From CAZYAK01 sp964403335 (GTDB lineage: Bacteria > Patescibacteriota > Gracilibacteria > Peribacterales > Peribacteraceae): DNA of 64,000 bases. Below are positions 47,171-55,025 of this stretch, piece by piece. The notes beneath the pieces are model-generated. The model was not told the DNA's origin and searched no databases. It saw nothing but the letters and a program-made list of their open reading frames with translations. The position numbers were made by a program, and so were the translations under genes. Each line of letters starts with the position of its first letter. Position 1 is the stretch's first letter. The stretch lies in NCBI GenBank assembly GCA_964403335.1, contig CAYOFI010000001.1, positions 1 to 64,000 of the forward strand, read 5' to 3'.

Positions 47171-48664
47171 GTGACAAATCACACCCGCGCCATCGCCACC
47201 TCCACGCTCTGGCAAATCGGCAGTCAGGCCATTATGGCGATTTTAAGCATCGTCACGGTCAAATTTGTGGCGCTGGGGCTGAGCAAAGAATTGGCGGGGT
47301 ATTACAACTCCGCGTACGGATTCCTCCAAATTTTCGCCATCCTTGCGGACTTCGGGTTGTATGCGGTGTCCGTGCGCGAGGTGAGCAAGGCGGAGAACAA
47401 GGAAAAAATATTCGGCACGCTGTTTTTCCTGCGCTTCCTGATCACCGTCATTTCGCTGGGCGCCGCAGTGATTTTTGTCTGGCTGCTGCCGCAGTGGCGG
47501 GGCACGCCGTTCCCCCTGGGCGTCGCCATCGCCTCGCTGGTGCCGTTCTTCACGTTGCTCGCCGGGATGATCCGCGTCGTGTTTCAAACCGAGTACAAAA
47601 TGCATTTTGTGTTTGTCGCGGAAGTGCTGCAGCGCATTCTCACCACCGTCGGTATCGGACTCTTTCTGCTCTGGGGAGTCCGGCAGACATCGGATGTGGG
47701 TGTGTACGCCTGGTTCCTGGGGCTCGGAAGCATCGGCGCCGCGTTGCTCTTCCTGGTCTCTTTTTTCTACGGAAGCCGGCTGATGCCGATCCGGTTCCAT
47801 ATCGATCGCAAGCTCCTCAAAAAAATGCTGGTGCTCGCGGCACCCTACGGATTCGCCTACCTGCTCCTCACGATGTACCGGCAATTGGATGTCGCATTCA
47901 TCGCGATTCTCCGTCCGGACTTTGCCATTCAAAATGCCTATTACGGATTCGCGGGACGGGTGGAAGACTTGGCGTTCCTTGTGCCGACACTTCTTCTCAA
48001 TTCACTGCTGCCCATCCTCAGCAAACGCATTGCCGATAAAACGGATGTCGGCGCGCTGCTGGGGAAAACATTTCTGATCCTTCTGGTGCTGGGGAGCATT
48101 TTCTTCCTGTATGCCTTCCTCTGGGCGCGGCCGCTCACGCTGCTGTTTGCCACGCCGGATTATTTGGGGACGGCTCTGCACGCGGGGTCCGATACGGCGT
48201 TCCGGTTCATGAGCTTGCCGATGTTCTTAAACGGCCTCGTGCTGTTTTCGTTCTATGTCTTCCTGGCGCGGCACGAATGGGTACGCCTCATCGCCGCGTT
48301 CGGCGTGTCCGTCGTGCTGACGTTCGTGCTCAATCTTTTGTGGACGCCCGCCTACGGATTCCCCGGCGCCGCCGCCGCACTGATCGTCGTGCACATCGCG
48401 CTGGCTGCGTACTTGGTACCGCTCACCTTCCGCACGGTCTCCGTCCGCCTCAAGCGTGATGATGTCCTGCGATGGCTTGGATTCAGCGTCATTCTCGGTC
48501 TGCTTCTGTGGACGACGGAACCCGTATTGCAAACCGCCCTTGCATCCGCCATCGCCGGCGCCGCGTCGCTTCCGCTGCTCGGTATTCTTCTGATGAGTTG
48601 CGGTCTGCATCGCACGTTGGCGCTTCCTGGCGCGAAAGGGGACATGGCAAGCACCGTGGCGTAA
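47171..48664 (+). CDS. MOP-superfamily polysaccharide flippase (Wzx-like)
   Basis: 497 aa from a GTG located 7 bases after a -10 box. It has 13-14 hydrophobic helices over the whole length. The N-terminus (STLWQIGSQAIMAILSIVTV) and the paired 'G.YN..Y.......LADFGL' segment are typical of oligosaccharide-flippase/polysaccharide biosynthesis proteins. This type moves lipid-linked sugar repeat units across the membrane for O-antigen-like or capsule polymers. No glycosyltransferases are adjacent, so the cargo is unknown. MurJ is an alternative within the same superfamily but is less likely from the N-terminal pattern. Confidence 0.85.
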   Translation: MTNHTRAIATSTLWQIGSQAIMAILSIVTVKFVALGLSKELAGYYNSAYGFLQIFAILADFGLYAVSVREVSKAENKEKIFGTLFFLRFLITVISLGAAVIFVWLLPQWRGTPFPLGVAIASLVPFFTLLAGMIRVVFQTEYKMHFVFVAEVLQRILTTVGIGLFLLWGVRQTSDVGVYAWFLGLGSIGAALLFLVSFFYGSRLMPIRFHIDRKLLKKMLVLAAPYGFAYLLLTMYRQLDVAFIAILRPDFAIQNAYYGFAGRVEDLAFLVPTLLLNSLLPILSKRIADKTDVGALLGKTFLILLVLGSIFFLYAFLWARPLTLLFATPDYLGTALHAGSDTAFRFMSLPMFLNGLVLFSFYVFLARHEWVRLIAAFGVSVVLTFVLNLLWTPAYGFPGAAAALIVVHIALAAYLVPLTFRTVSVRLKRDDVLRWLGFSVILGLLLWTTEPVLQTALASAIAGAASLPLLGILLMSCGLHRTLALPGAKGDMASTVA

Positions 48665-48728
48665 GTTTGGCAGTTCTCGCCCGTCTCCTCTAGTGAGACT
48701 TTTGTGCAATTCCTTCCCCTGATTTCCT

Positions 48729-48818
48729 ATGGGTACACTCTTCAAAGCCGGTATTATCGCCGTTATTTTCGGAGGCGGTTGGGCTGTCATCTATTTGATT
48801 GTCAAAGCATTGACGTGA
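48729..48818 (+). CDS. 29-aa single-TM microprotein
   Basis: The ATG at 48729 follows a C/T-rich leader (TTCCTTCCCCTGATTTCCT) and encodes MGTLFKAGIIAVIFGGGWAV, then IYLIVKALT and TGA. One TM helix with a Lys on each side. It lies between the flippase gene and the 48859 gene in the same direction, and the promoter of the next gene overlaps its end. Short length makes it uncertain, but the leader pattern matches proven genes here. Confidence 0.5.
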   Translation: MGTLFKAGIIAVIFGGGWAVIYLIVKALT

Positions 48819-48838
48819 GAGACATTTGCGCCTGTACT
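48810..48838 (+). promoter_or_regulatory. Candidate promoter of the 48859 gene
   Basis: TTGACG, 17-base spacer, TGTACT. The leader is ACCCCCTTTTTCCT before the ATG. Confidence 0.5.
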
Positions 48839-48858
48839 TCATGTACCCCCTTTTTCCT

Positions 48859-49149
48859 ATGAAAACTCTCAAAGAGAAGCCCCTCAAATCTGAAAAAGCC
48901 GAATACGACAAATATGTGCTCGACACCTGCCGCGTCATGTCCAACGGCAAATACCTCCCCGGCGCCATCACCTACCGCGGCCGCAAAAAGATTCAGTCGC
49001 TTTCCTGGAAAGGCCACCTGTTCGATACGCAGCGCGAAGCCGACATGTTCGTCTGCAAGCACTTCGTGCAACTGGGCATCCCGCAGCCGACGGATTTGGC
49101 CACGCTGTTCCGCGACGCACCGCCGTCGTGGGGAGTGCCGCGGGCGTAA
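48859..49149 (+). CDS. Small basic protein with an AP2-like beta segment
   Basis: 96 aa from the ATG at 48859. The first 20 residues are Lys-rich and the next part helical. Residues about 40-75 (YLPGAITYRGRKKIQSLSWK then GHLFDTQREADMFVCKH) have the strand-strand-strand-helix order with 'F.T..EAD' seen in AP2/integrase-type small DNA-binding domains. The match is only suggestive. No TM or signal peptide. It might be a small nucleic-acid-binding protein. Confidence 0.65.
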   Translation: MKTLKEKPLKSEKAEYDKYVLDTCRVMSNGKYLPGAITYRGRKKIQSLSWKGHLFDTQREADMFVCKHFVQLGIPQPTDLATLFRDAPPSWGVPRA

Positions 49150-49198
49150 GAATTTTTTCCAATCATGCTCGCGATCATCACACGCGGTGCGCTTGCTG

Positions 49199-49204
49199 TA
49201 GACT
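49199..49204 (+). promoter_or_regulatory. -10 box 6 bases before the methyltransferase ATG
   Basis: TAGACT, then ACGCGC and ATG. It repeats the -10 plus 6 arrangement of the 44949 and 46046 genes. No clear -35. Confidence 0.4.
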
Positions 49205-49210
49205 ACGCGC

Positions 49211-50059
49211 ATGCCTGACCAGTCCTACATGCTTCTCGATTTCGGCAAAGGCAAGCGCTTGGAACAGTGGGGGACGTACACGTTGATCCGCCCCGATCCG
49301 ACGGCTCAAGGCTCGTCTATCAATGCTTCAACATGGGAGTCCGCGGATGCGACGTATGAAGGAGAGAAAGGAAAAGGCGAGTGGGTGCGGAAGTCGGAGA
49401 TTCCCGATCATTGGACGGTCGATTTTGATGACCTACAGCTTCTGATCCGACTCGCGCCGTACAAACACACGGGCGTGTTTCCGGAGCAGAGGGAAAATTG
49501 GCAATGGATGCGTGAGCACGCGAAGAGTCGATCGCTGAAGATTCTGAATCTCTTTGCCTACACCGGCGGAGCGACAGTCGCGCTCGCCAGAGATGGTCAT
49601 CACGTCACGCACGTCGATTCCTCCAAACCTGCAGTCGCCTGGGCGAAGGAAAATGCCGCACTCAACAGCATCGCGCCCGATCGCATTCGATGGATCGTGG
49701 ATGATGCCGCGGTGTTCGTCGCGCGAGAGATCAAACGCGGCAATCGGTACGATGCGGTGATTTTGGATCCGCCCGCCTACGGTCACGGTCCGGACGGCAA
49801 CGCCTGGCGGGCCGAGAGAGATCTCGCTCCGTTATTGGAAAACATCGCCGTACTTTTGAGCGACAATCCCGCGTTCCTCGTCCTCAACGGCTACGCGCGG
49901 CAAGACACGCCCGATAGTTTCCGTCGCCTGCTCACAGGAATTTTGCGCAGCAAAACAAGAATTCAGCACATCGATTTCGCTATCGCCGAGTTAGTTCTGT
50001 CCACGCCGGACAACCGCCGATTGTCGACGGGCGTTGCGGCGCGGTGCGGATTCGGATGA
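49211..50059 (+). CDS. SAM-dependent methyltransferase, RlmI/RlmK-like (rRNA cytosine/guanine type)
   Basis: 282 aa. A short N-terminal beta part (residues 1-90, YMLLDFGKGKRLEQWGTYTL) stands where RlmI has its PUA and EEHEE domains, so it is shorter than E. coli RlmI. The Rossmann methyltransferase core spans about 100-270: motif I LNLFAYTGGATVALA, motif II HVDSSKPAVAWAKENA, motif IV ILDPPAYGHGPDG. DPPAYG is the RlmI/RlmK-family active-site motif. Predicted to methylate 23S rRNA, target position not determinable from the sequence. Confidence 0.8.
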   Translation: MPDQSYMLLDFGKGKRLEQWGTYTLIRPDPTAQGSSINASTWESADATYEGEKGKGEWVRKSEIPDHWTVDFDDLQLLIRLAPYKHTGVFPEQRENWQWMREHAKSRSLKILNLFAYTGGATVALARDGHHVTHVDSSKPAVAWAKENAALNSIAPDRIRWIVDDAAVFVAREIKRGNRYDAVILDPPAYGHGPDGNAWRAERDLAPLLENIAVLLSDNPAFLVLNGYARQDTPDSFRRLLTGILRSKTRIQHIDFAIAELVLSTPDNRRLSTGVAARCGFG

Positions 50060-50071
50060 GGCAGGCGGATG

Positions 50072-50080
50072 TGCTAGCAT
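50072..50080 (+). promoter_or_regulatory. Extended -10 box of the signalling operon
   Basis: TG-C-TAGCAT, with transcription likely from about 50087. The leader is TATCCGTTTTCCT before the GTG at 50102. Confidence 0.45.
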
Positions 50081-50101
50081 GGCGAAAGTATCCGTTTTCC
50101 T

Positions 50102-51979
50102 GTGACACGCATGGATCGCCGACAGAGGATTTTGCTCGCAAGCGCGTGCTGTCTGGGTGCGGTGATCCCTGTGTGGATCTTTGTGTGCGTTCCGCAATTA
50201 GAAGCTCTTCCGGCTGATTTTCAGTACCAGGCGGATATCATTTCGTATGATGATTTTTATGATGAGCAGAAAGGCGAATACAAAGGCGAGCAGCGGTCGA
50301 TATCGGACTTCGTCTACAAAGCGATCGGCACAAAAGAGGAGACGCTTCTGATTGAGAACACATTTACCGTGCACAAGGTGACGGGGGAAAACATTTTTGC
50401 CGTGAAACGGGTGTATGGCATCGATCCGTTGACGCGCGGACACATCGCGGGCGCCGGTGACCGCGAGCGCGACGGCTTTTTGTTTGCGCCGCGCAATCTG
50501 CGCAAAGGCGAACCGTTGACGTACTGGCACATCAACTACGACGGTCCCGCACGCATGACTTTCAGCGGAGAAGAAACGCTCTATGGGCTGCCCGTCTATC
50601 GGTACGAAACGCGCTATGAAGGCGTGCCGATCGAGCAGACCAAAAACCTCACCGGTTTACCGGATGTCGGTGTTAAGCTGGGGATAGAGGCGGATCCGTA
50701 TCTGCAAGTTTGGATTGAGCCGGTGACGGGAATGATGGTGAAGTACGCGGATGATACCGTGGCCTACTACACGGATTTGCGGACAGGCAAGCGGCTCCAT
50801 CCGTGGAATCATTTCCGCAACACCTTTACATCCGAAAGTACCGCTCAGCACGTGGAAGCTGCCAAACAGAAAAAACTTGTCATGCTCCTGCATTGCTTCG
50901 GCGTTCCGGGCATTCTTGGTTTCATGGTCATACTGTCGCTCTTTTTTCTCGTCTGCAAAAACAGGGCAGCCCGTACGCTGTTTGCGGGGGGCGGCAGCAT
51001 CACGGTGGTTCTTGGGCTGTGGTGTCTGCTTGGTCCTTCCGCCCGAACGGACGCGGTCTATGCCGGCCCGATGGAGACCATACGCATCAGCGTGGAAAGC
51101 GGCTTGCTGCCGGCTGCGGTGTGGGTGGCGGAGCACAACGGCTATTTGCGTGATCAGGGCATCGCTTTGGACGCAAAAATATTTCCATCGGGACGGGCTG
51201 CCTTGCAAGCCTTGTTGCAGGGAGGGGAGTTCGATATGGCGACAGTCGCCCAAACACCCATCGTCACCAACAGTTTTACGCGGAGTGATTTTGTCATCCT
51301 AGGAGCTATGGTGAGTTCATTGAACGACGTCAAAATTCTGGCACGGAAGGACCGGGATATTCATGTGCCTTCCGATTTGCGGGATAAAAAAATCGGCATC
51401 ACCACCGGATCAACAGGGCATTATTTCCTGGGACTGTTCTTGGCGCAGCACAGTCTGACGATCCGGGATGTGGAACCTGTGGATATGGAAGCGTCCGCCC
51501 TGGCGGATGCTCTCGCCGACGGAATGGTGGATGCTATCGCCACGTGGGAGCCCAATATCTACCGCGCACGCACGTTGCTCGGAGACAAAGCTCTCATGCT
51601 GGAGAGCCGCGGCACATTCCGTGAGGATTTCTACTTTGCGGCGTTCAAGGAATGGGCGAAAGACAATCGGGATCTCTTGCGGCGATTTTTTGTCGCCATC
51701 GATCAGGCGGAGCGATTTATCGCGGAACATCCGGCAGAGTCGCAAGCTGTTGTGGCATCCCAGTTACAGCTGGCTTCGGCGTTTATTGCCGCCGCGTGGC
51801 CGGATTTTTCCTACAGACTGTTCATGGATCAAGCCGTGATTTTGAACTTTGAACAGCAATCGCGATGGATGATCGCCAACTCCCTTATTTCCGGAAACGC
51901 TCCTGAAAATTATCTCGATTTCATCGATGTAAACGCCCTGGAGGCCGTCAAGCCTTCCGCTGTCACCATCATCCGCTGA
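50102..51979 (+). CDS. DUF3068 domain fused to a SsuA/NMT1-type substrate-binding domain
   Basis: 625 aa from the GTG at 50102 (ATG at 50111 possible). TM1 at about 10-33. A DUF3068/PorA-like beta-rich domain spans about 36-255 (SISDFVYKAIGTKEETLLIENTFT split here, then FAVKRVYGIDPLT, AYYTDLRTGKRLHPWNHFRN). Two TM helices lie at about 262-287 and 295-315. A periplasmic-binding type II domain of the SsuA/NMT1 family spans about 325-610 (GLLPAAVWVAEHNGYLRDQG, GGEFDMATVAQTP, DKKIGITTGSTGHYF, WEPNIYRA). The topology puts both soluble domains outside. No ABC permease or ATPase is present; the next genes are a histidine kinase, a receiver and a second kinase, so the protein likely presents ligand to the kinases. 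Gap to the kinase gene is 3 bases. Confidence 0.85.
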   Translation: MTRMDRRQRILLASACCLGAVIPVWIFVCVPQLEALPADFQYQADIISYDDFYDEQKGEYKGEQRSISDFVYKAIGTKEETLLIENTFTVHKVTGENIFAVKRVYGIDPLTRGHIAGAGDRERDGFLFAPRNLRKGEPLTYWHINYDGPARMTFSGEETLYGLPVYRYETRYEGVPIEQTKNLTGLPDVGVKLGIEADPYLQVWIEPVTGMMVKYADDTVAYYTDLRTGKRLHPWNHFRNTFTSESTAQHVEAAKQKKLVMLLHCFGVPGILGFMVILSLFFLVCKNRAARTLFAGGGSITVVLGLWCLLGPSARTDAVYAGPMETIRISVESGLLPAAVWVAEHNGYLRDQGIALDAKIFPSGRAALQALLQGGEFDMATVAQTPIVTNSFTRSDFVILGAMVSSLNDVKILARKDRDIHVPSDLRDKKIGITTGSTGHYFLGLFLAQHSLTIRDVEPVDMEASALADALADGMVDAIATWEPNIYRARTLLGDKALMLESRGTFREDFYFAAFKEWAKDNRDLLRRFFVAIDQAERFIAEHPAESQAVVASQLQLASAFIAAAWPDFSYRLFMDQAVILNFEQQSRWMIANSLISGNAPENYLDFIDVNALEAVKPSAVTIIR

Positions 51980-51982
51980 CGC

Positions 51983-53797
51983 ATGCGCATCCGCACCCGA
52001 CTCCGCATAGGCTCATTGCTCATCATGCTGCTGTATGCGCTCTTCATCGTCACGGTCATCTATTTTCTCTCGGCAGTCCGGTATGCCAACAAAAAACAGG
52101 AAGTGACCGAGTTGTTGGCGGAGCGGTCGTTTCAATCATCGCTCCTCAGCAACGAATACGTCCGGAATCCCGGCGAGCGCGCGAAGGCCCAGTGGGTCAG
52201 TCTGTATGAATCGCGCGAGCGGTTGTTGCAGGAATACCGACCGCTTTTTTCCGAGGAGCCGGAGCGGTCCATCTTCCTGGAATTGCGGCTGTCCATCCTG
52301 GGCAGCAAGCCGCTTTTTGAGCAGTTGGTGCGCAGCATCGAAAGCGGGAGCAGCGACACTATCATTCAGGAGATCAATAATCAGCTGAATATAGGCGCGC
52401 AGGACAGGGTGACACTTGTCTCGCGGCTGTCGTCCGAAAGCCGCGATGCCGCCGCACGCGCTGCACAGACACTTACCTTCATCGTGTTTGTCATCGGTTT
52501 TTTGGTCTTGGTGATCAGCGCCGGCTTTTACCTCATGACCATGAATATTTCGGCATCTGTCCGCAAATTGGGAGAGGGGACAAAACGGATCGCCGAGGGG
52601 AATTTTGCGCACCGCCTTTCCGTCAGTGGAAATGACGAAATCGCCGATATGGCGTGGTTGTTCAATGCCATGGCCACCGAATTACAGACATTCCGTACCA
52701 CGCTGGAGCGCAAAGTAGAAGAACGCACGGCGGACATCCAGAAATTCAAACAGGCAGTGGAAGCGTCATCCGAGGCAGTGGTCATTCTCACGTCGCCCGA
52801 ATACACGGTTTCCTACGCGAACCCCGCATTTTCCCGCATAACGGGATACACGGTCGGGGACGTTCTCGGGCAGCGCATGGAATATACGAGCGCCGCGCAC
52901 AATAACCGGAGTATCAGCGATCAATTAAGGGAGGCCATGAACGAAGGGCGGTTCTTTTATTCCGATGAGCTTGTCGTGAAAAGGAAAGACGGTTCCGAAT
53001 ATTTCGCGGAAATCACCTTGTATCCGGTGCACACGGACGACACGGAAAAAAATGATCGGAGTGAAGCCCCCGCCTTCTTCGTGTTGATCCATCGGGATAT
53101 CTCCGTCCGCAAGAATGTGGATCGCGCGAAATCCGATTTCATAGCGCTGGCTTCGCACCAATTGCGCACTCCGCTCAGCGAAATCCGGTGGGCGCTTGCC
53201 AGCCTGGAGCGCGAGAAGCTTCCCGACGGCCAAAGAGAAGTGATTGTTGCGGCGCATACGGCGTCCATCCGCATGGCCGAAACCATCAAGGCAATGTTGA
53301 CAATCTCTCATATCGAAACGCAAAAAATTATGCCGGAGATTGTGAACGTTTCCCTCAATCCACTCCTTAAAGAAATGTTCCGTTCGCATCAGAAGCACTG
53401 GAAGAAGAAAAACATCTCCGCATCCATCAAGTGCCCGTCTGACTTGACACTCCGAACGGACATGCAGTTGCTGAAAGAGGTCCTCAGCAATCTCCTGAGC
53501 AACGCCTTTAAATACACGCCGGAGAACGGAACGATCACCGTGAGCGCACACGATGACGGAAGATATGTGCAGCTGACGGTGCAAGATTCCGGCTACGGCA
53601 TTCCCCAGCAGGATCAGGCAAGAATTTTCGAGAAATTTTTCCGCGCGTCGAACATTGTTGATCGCGAAGAAGACGGCAGCGGCATCGGGCTCTATATGGT
53701 ACATTTGCTTATGAAGATTTTAGGCGGCACCGTATCATTCGTTTCGAAGGAAAATGCCGGTACCACGTTCACGCTTTCTTTCCCTTCAGCACCATGA
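51983..53797 (+). CDS. Sensor histidine kinase: TM-sensor-TM-HAMP-PAS-HisKA-HATPase
   Basis: 604 aa. TM1 about 12-31, an extracytoplasmic helical sensor about 35-155, TM2 about 160-182. HAMP about 185-235 (VRKLGEGTKRIAEGNFAHRL). Coiled coil, then PAS about 255-375 (SSEAVVILTSPEYTVSYANP). HisKA with FIALASHQLRTPLSEIRWAL (His about 390). HATPase with N box EVLSNLLSNAFKYTPENG, G1 VQDSGYGIP, F box FEKFFRASN and G2 DGSGIGLYMV. All catalytic boxes are intact. It follows the DUF3068-SBP gene by 3 bases and overlaps the receiver gene by ATGA. It probably senses the substrate-bound SBP protein or acts with it. Confidence 0.95.
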   Translation: MRIRTRLRIGSLLIMLLYALFIVTVIYFLSAVRYANKKQEVTELLAERSFQSSLLSNEYVRNPGERAKAQWVSLYESRERLLQEYRPLFSEEPERSIFLELRLSILGSKPLFEQLVRSIESGSSDTIIQEINNQLNIGAQDRVTLVSRLSSESRDAAARAAQTLTFIVFVIGFLVLVISAGFYLMTMNISASVRKLGEGTKRIAEGNFAHRLSVSGNDEIADMAWLFNAMATELQTFRTTLERKVEERTADIQKFKQAVEASSEAVVILTSPEYTVSYANPAFSRITGYTVGDVLGQRMEYTSAAHNNRSISDQLREAMNEGRFFYSDELVVKRKDGSEYFAEITLYPVHTDDTEKNDRSEAPAFFVLIHRDISVRKNVDRAKSDFIALASHQLRTPLSEIRWALASLEREKLPDGQREVIVAAHTASIRMAETIKAMLTISHIETQKIMPEIVNVSLNPLLKEMFRSHQKHWKKKNISASIKCPSDLTLRTDMQLLKEVLSNLLSNAFKYTPENGTITVSAHDDGRYVQLTVQDSGYGIPQQDQARIFEKFFRASNIVDREEDGSGIGLYMVHLLMKILGGTVSFVSKENAGTTFTLSFPSAP

Positions 53798-54165
53798 GCA
53801 AAAGCAAGAAGCATATCCTGATTGCGGAAGACGACGCGTTTCTCGCCAAAATGATGCAGCGTGTGGTGACCGGGCATGGCATGGACGTCACCGTGGTTCA
53901 TGACGGCAGGGAGGCGATCGCGGCGATCAAGCGCAATGCGCCGCAGATGCTGCTGCTCGATCTGCTCATGCCGCATGTGGACGGGTTCGGCGTGCTCCAA
54001 CATATGAAAGAGGAGAAATTAAAGTTCCCCGTGCTCGTGCTGTCCAATTTGGGCGACGGAGAGAATAAAAAACGTTGCAAGGATTTGGGCGCGGTGGGGT
54101 ATGTGGTGAAGAGCGATATTGATGATGACCAACTGTGGGCCGTGGTCAAAAAATACCTCCCGTAA
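53794..54165 (+). CDS. Single-domain response regulator (CheY-like receiver)
   Basis: 123 aa, a receiver domain only: acidic pair EDDAF near residue 12, phospho-acceptor Asp in LLLDLLMPHVDGFG (about 51), a switch Ser in VLVLSNLG (about 80) and Lys in YVVKSDI (about 104). No DNA-binding or enzymatic output domain. The start overlaps the kinase stop (ATGA), so translation is coupled. With two flanking histidine kinases it may act as phosphate relay or sink, or signal by protein contact. Confidence 0.95.
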   Translation: MSKSKKHILIAEDDAFLAKMMQRVVTGHGMDVTVVHDGREAIAAIKRNAPQMLLLDLLMPHVDGFGVLQHMKEEKLKFPVLVLSNLGDGENKKRCKDLGAVGYVVKSDIDDDQLWAVVKKYLP

Positions 54166-54168
54166 AAC

Positions 54169-54963
54169 GTGCTGATCATTCTGAATATCATCATCCTCTC
54201 GGCATTGTTCCTTCTGCTTTTGGCGGAAGAGCGCCGGTACCGGATGCTGGCGCGCAGAGTGACGGAGACGGGAAAGGAACTGACGTTGATCGCCCATCAA
54301 ATGCGTTCGCCACTCTCGGATTTGCGCAAATACCAGGAATTTTTGCAGAGCAAAGAATTTGGGGCTCTGACGTTTGCACAGCAAGAGGCCTTGAGCAAAG
54401 CAGGGGGTGCTCTGTCAGAATCCGTGGTGTTGCTGGATCGTTTGCTTGCCCGCTCGCGTTTGGAGGAGGGCAGACTCACCGCGGAAGCCTCCGTGCTTCG
54501 TTTGCGGGAGAATACGATAGCCGTGATGAACGCGGTGCGTCCCCTTGCCGAACGTAAAAAACAGCGTTTTGTCCTGAGCGGGGAGACGTCAGTGCAGGTA
54601 TTTGCCGATCCGCTTTTAGTACATGGCGTGCTGGATGAGATAGTGTCGAATGCCGTCCACTACACGCCCGAAGGCGGCGACATCCGCGTGCACGTGAAAC
54701 GCGAAAAGGGACGGGCAACGGTCACGGTAACGGATACGGGGATCGGTATGTCCGCCCGAGAATTGCCGCATATTTTCCAAAAATTCTTCCGCGGCGAACG
54801 CGCGAAAAAGATGGCGGAGGGTAACGGACTGGGGTTGGCGTTCGCCAAAGAATTCGCGGAACAGTCGCATGGGACGTTGACCTGTACATCTTCCGAAAAA
54901 CATGGCACAAGCATGAAATTTTCCCTGCCGCTCTCCAGGAAGCGCCCTGTCCGCAACGCGTAA
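54169..54963 (+). CDS. Short histidine kinase, single TM, no sensor domain
   Basis: 264 aa from a GTG three bases after the receiver stop. An N-terminal TM helix (about 2-17, IILNIIILSALFLLLLA) leads directly into HisKA (LTLIAHQMRSPLSDLRKYQ, His about 43). HATPase follows with N box DEIVSNAVHYTPEG, G1 VTDTGIGMS, F box FQKFFRGE and G2 EGNGLGLAFA. There is no periplasmic or PAS sensor, so input must come through protein contact, perhaps with the upstream kinase or the SBP fusion. Last gene of the four-gene unit. Confidence 0.93.
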   Translation: MLIILNIIILSALFLLLLAEERRYRMLARRVTETGKELTLIAHQMRSPLSDLRKYQEFLQSKEFGALTFAQQEALSKAGGALSESVVLLDRLLARSRLEEGRLTAEASVLRLRENTIAVMNAVRPLAERKKQRFVLSGETSVQVFADPLLVHGVLDEIVSNAVHYTPEGGDIRVHVKREKGRATVTVTDTGIGMSARELPHIFQKFFRGERAKKMAEGNGLGLAFAKEFAEQSHGTLTCTSSEKHGTSMKFSLPLSRKRPVRNA

Positions 54964-55009
54964 GAACATCACTAGCCGTATGCACGTGATAGCCTGCAGC
55001 CTTGAAAAC

Positions 55010-55018
55010 TGGTATACT
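55010..55018 (+). promoter_or_regulatory. Extended -10 box before the TTG-start secreted protein
   Basis: TG-G-TATACT, then 7 bases to a TTG at 55026. It matches the near-leaderless pattern and supports the TTG start. Confidence 0.5.
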
Positions 55019-55025
55019 TTCCTGA

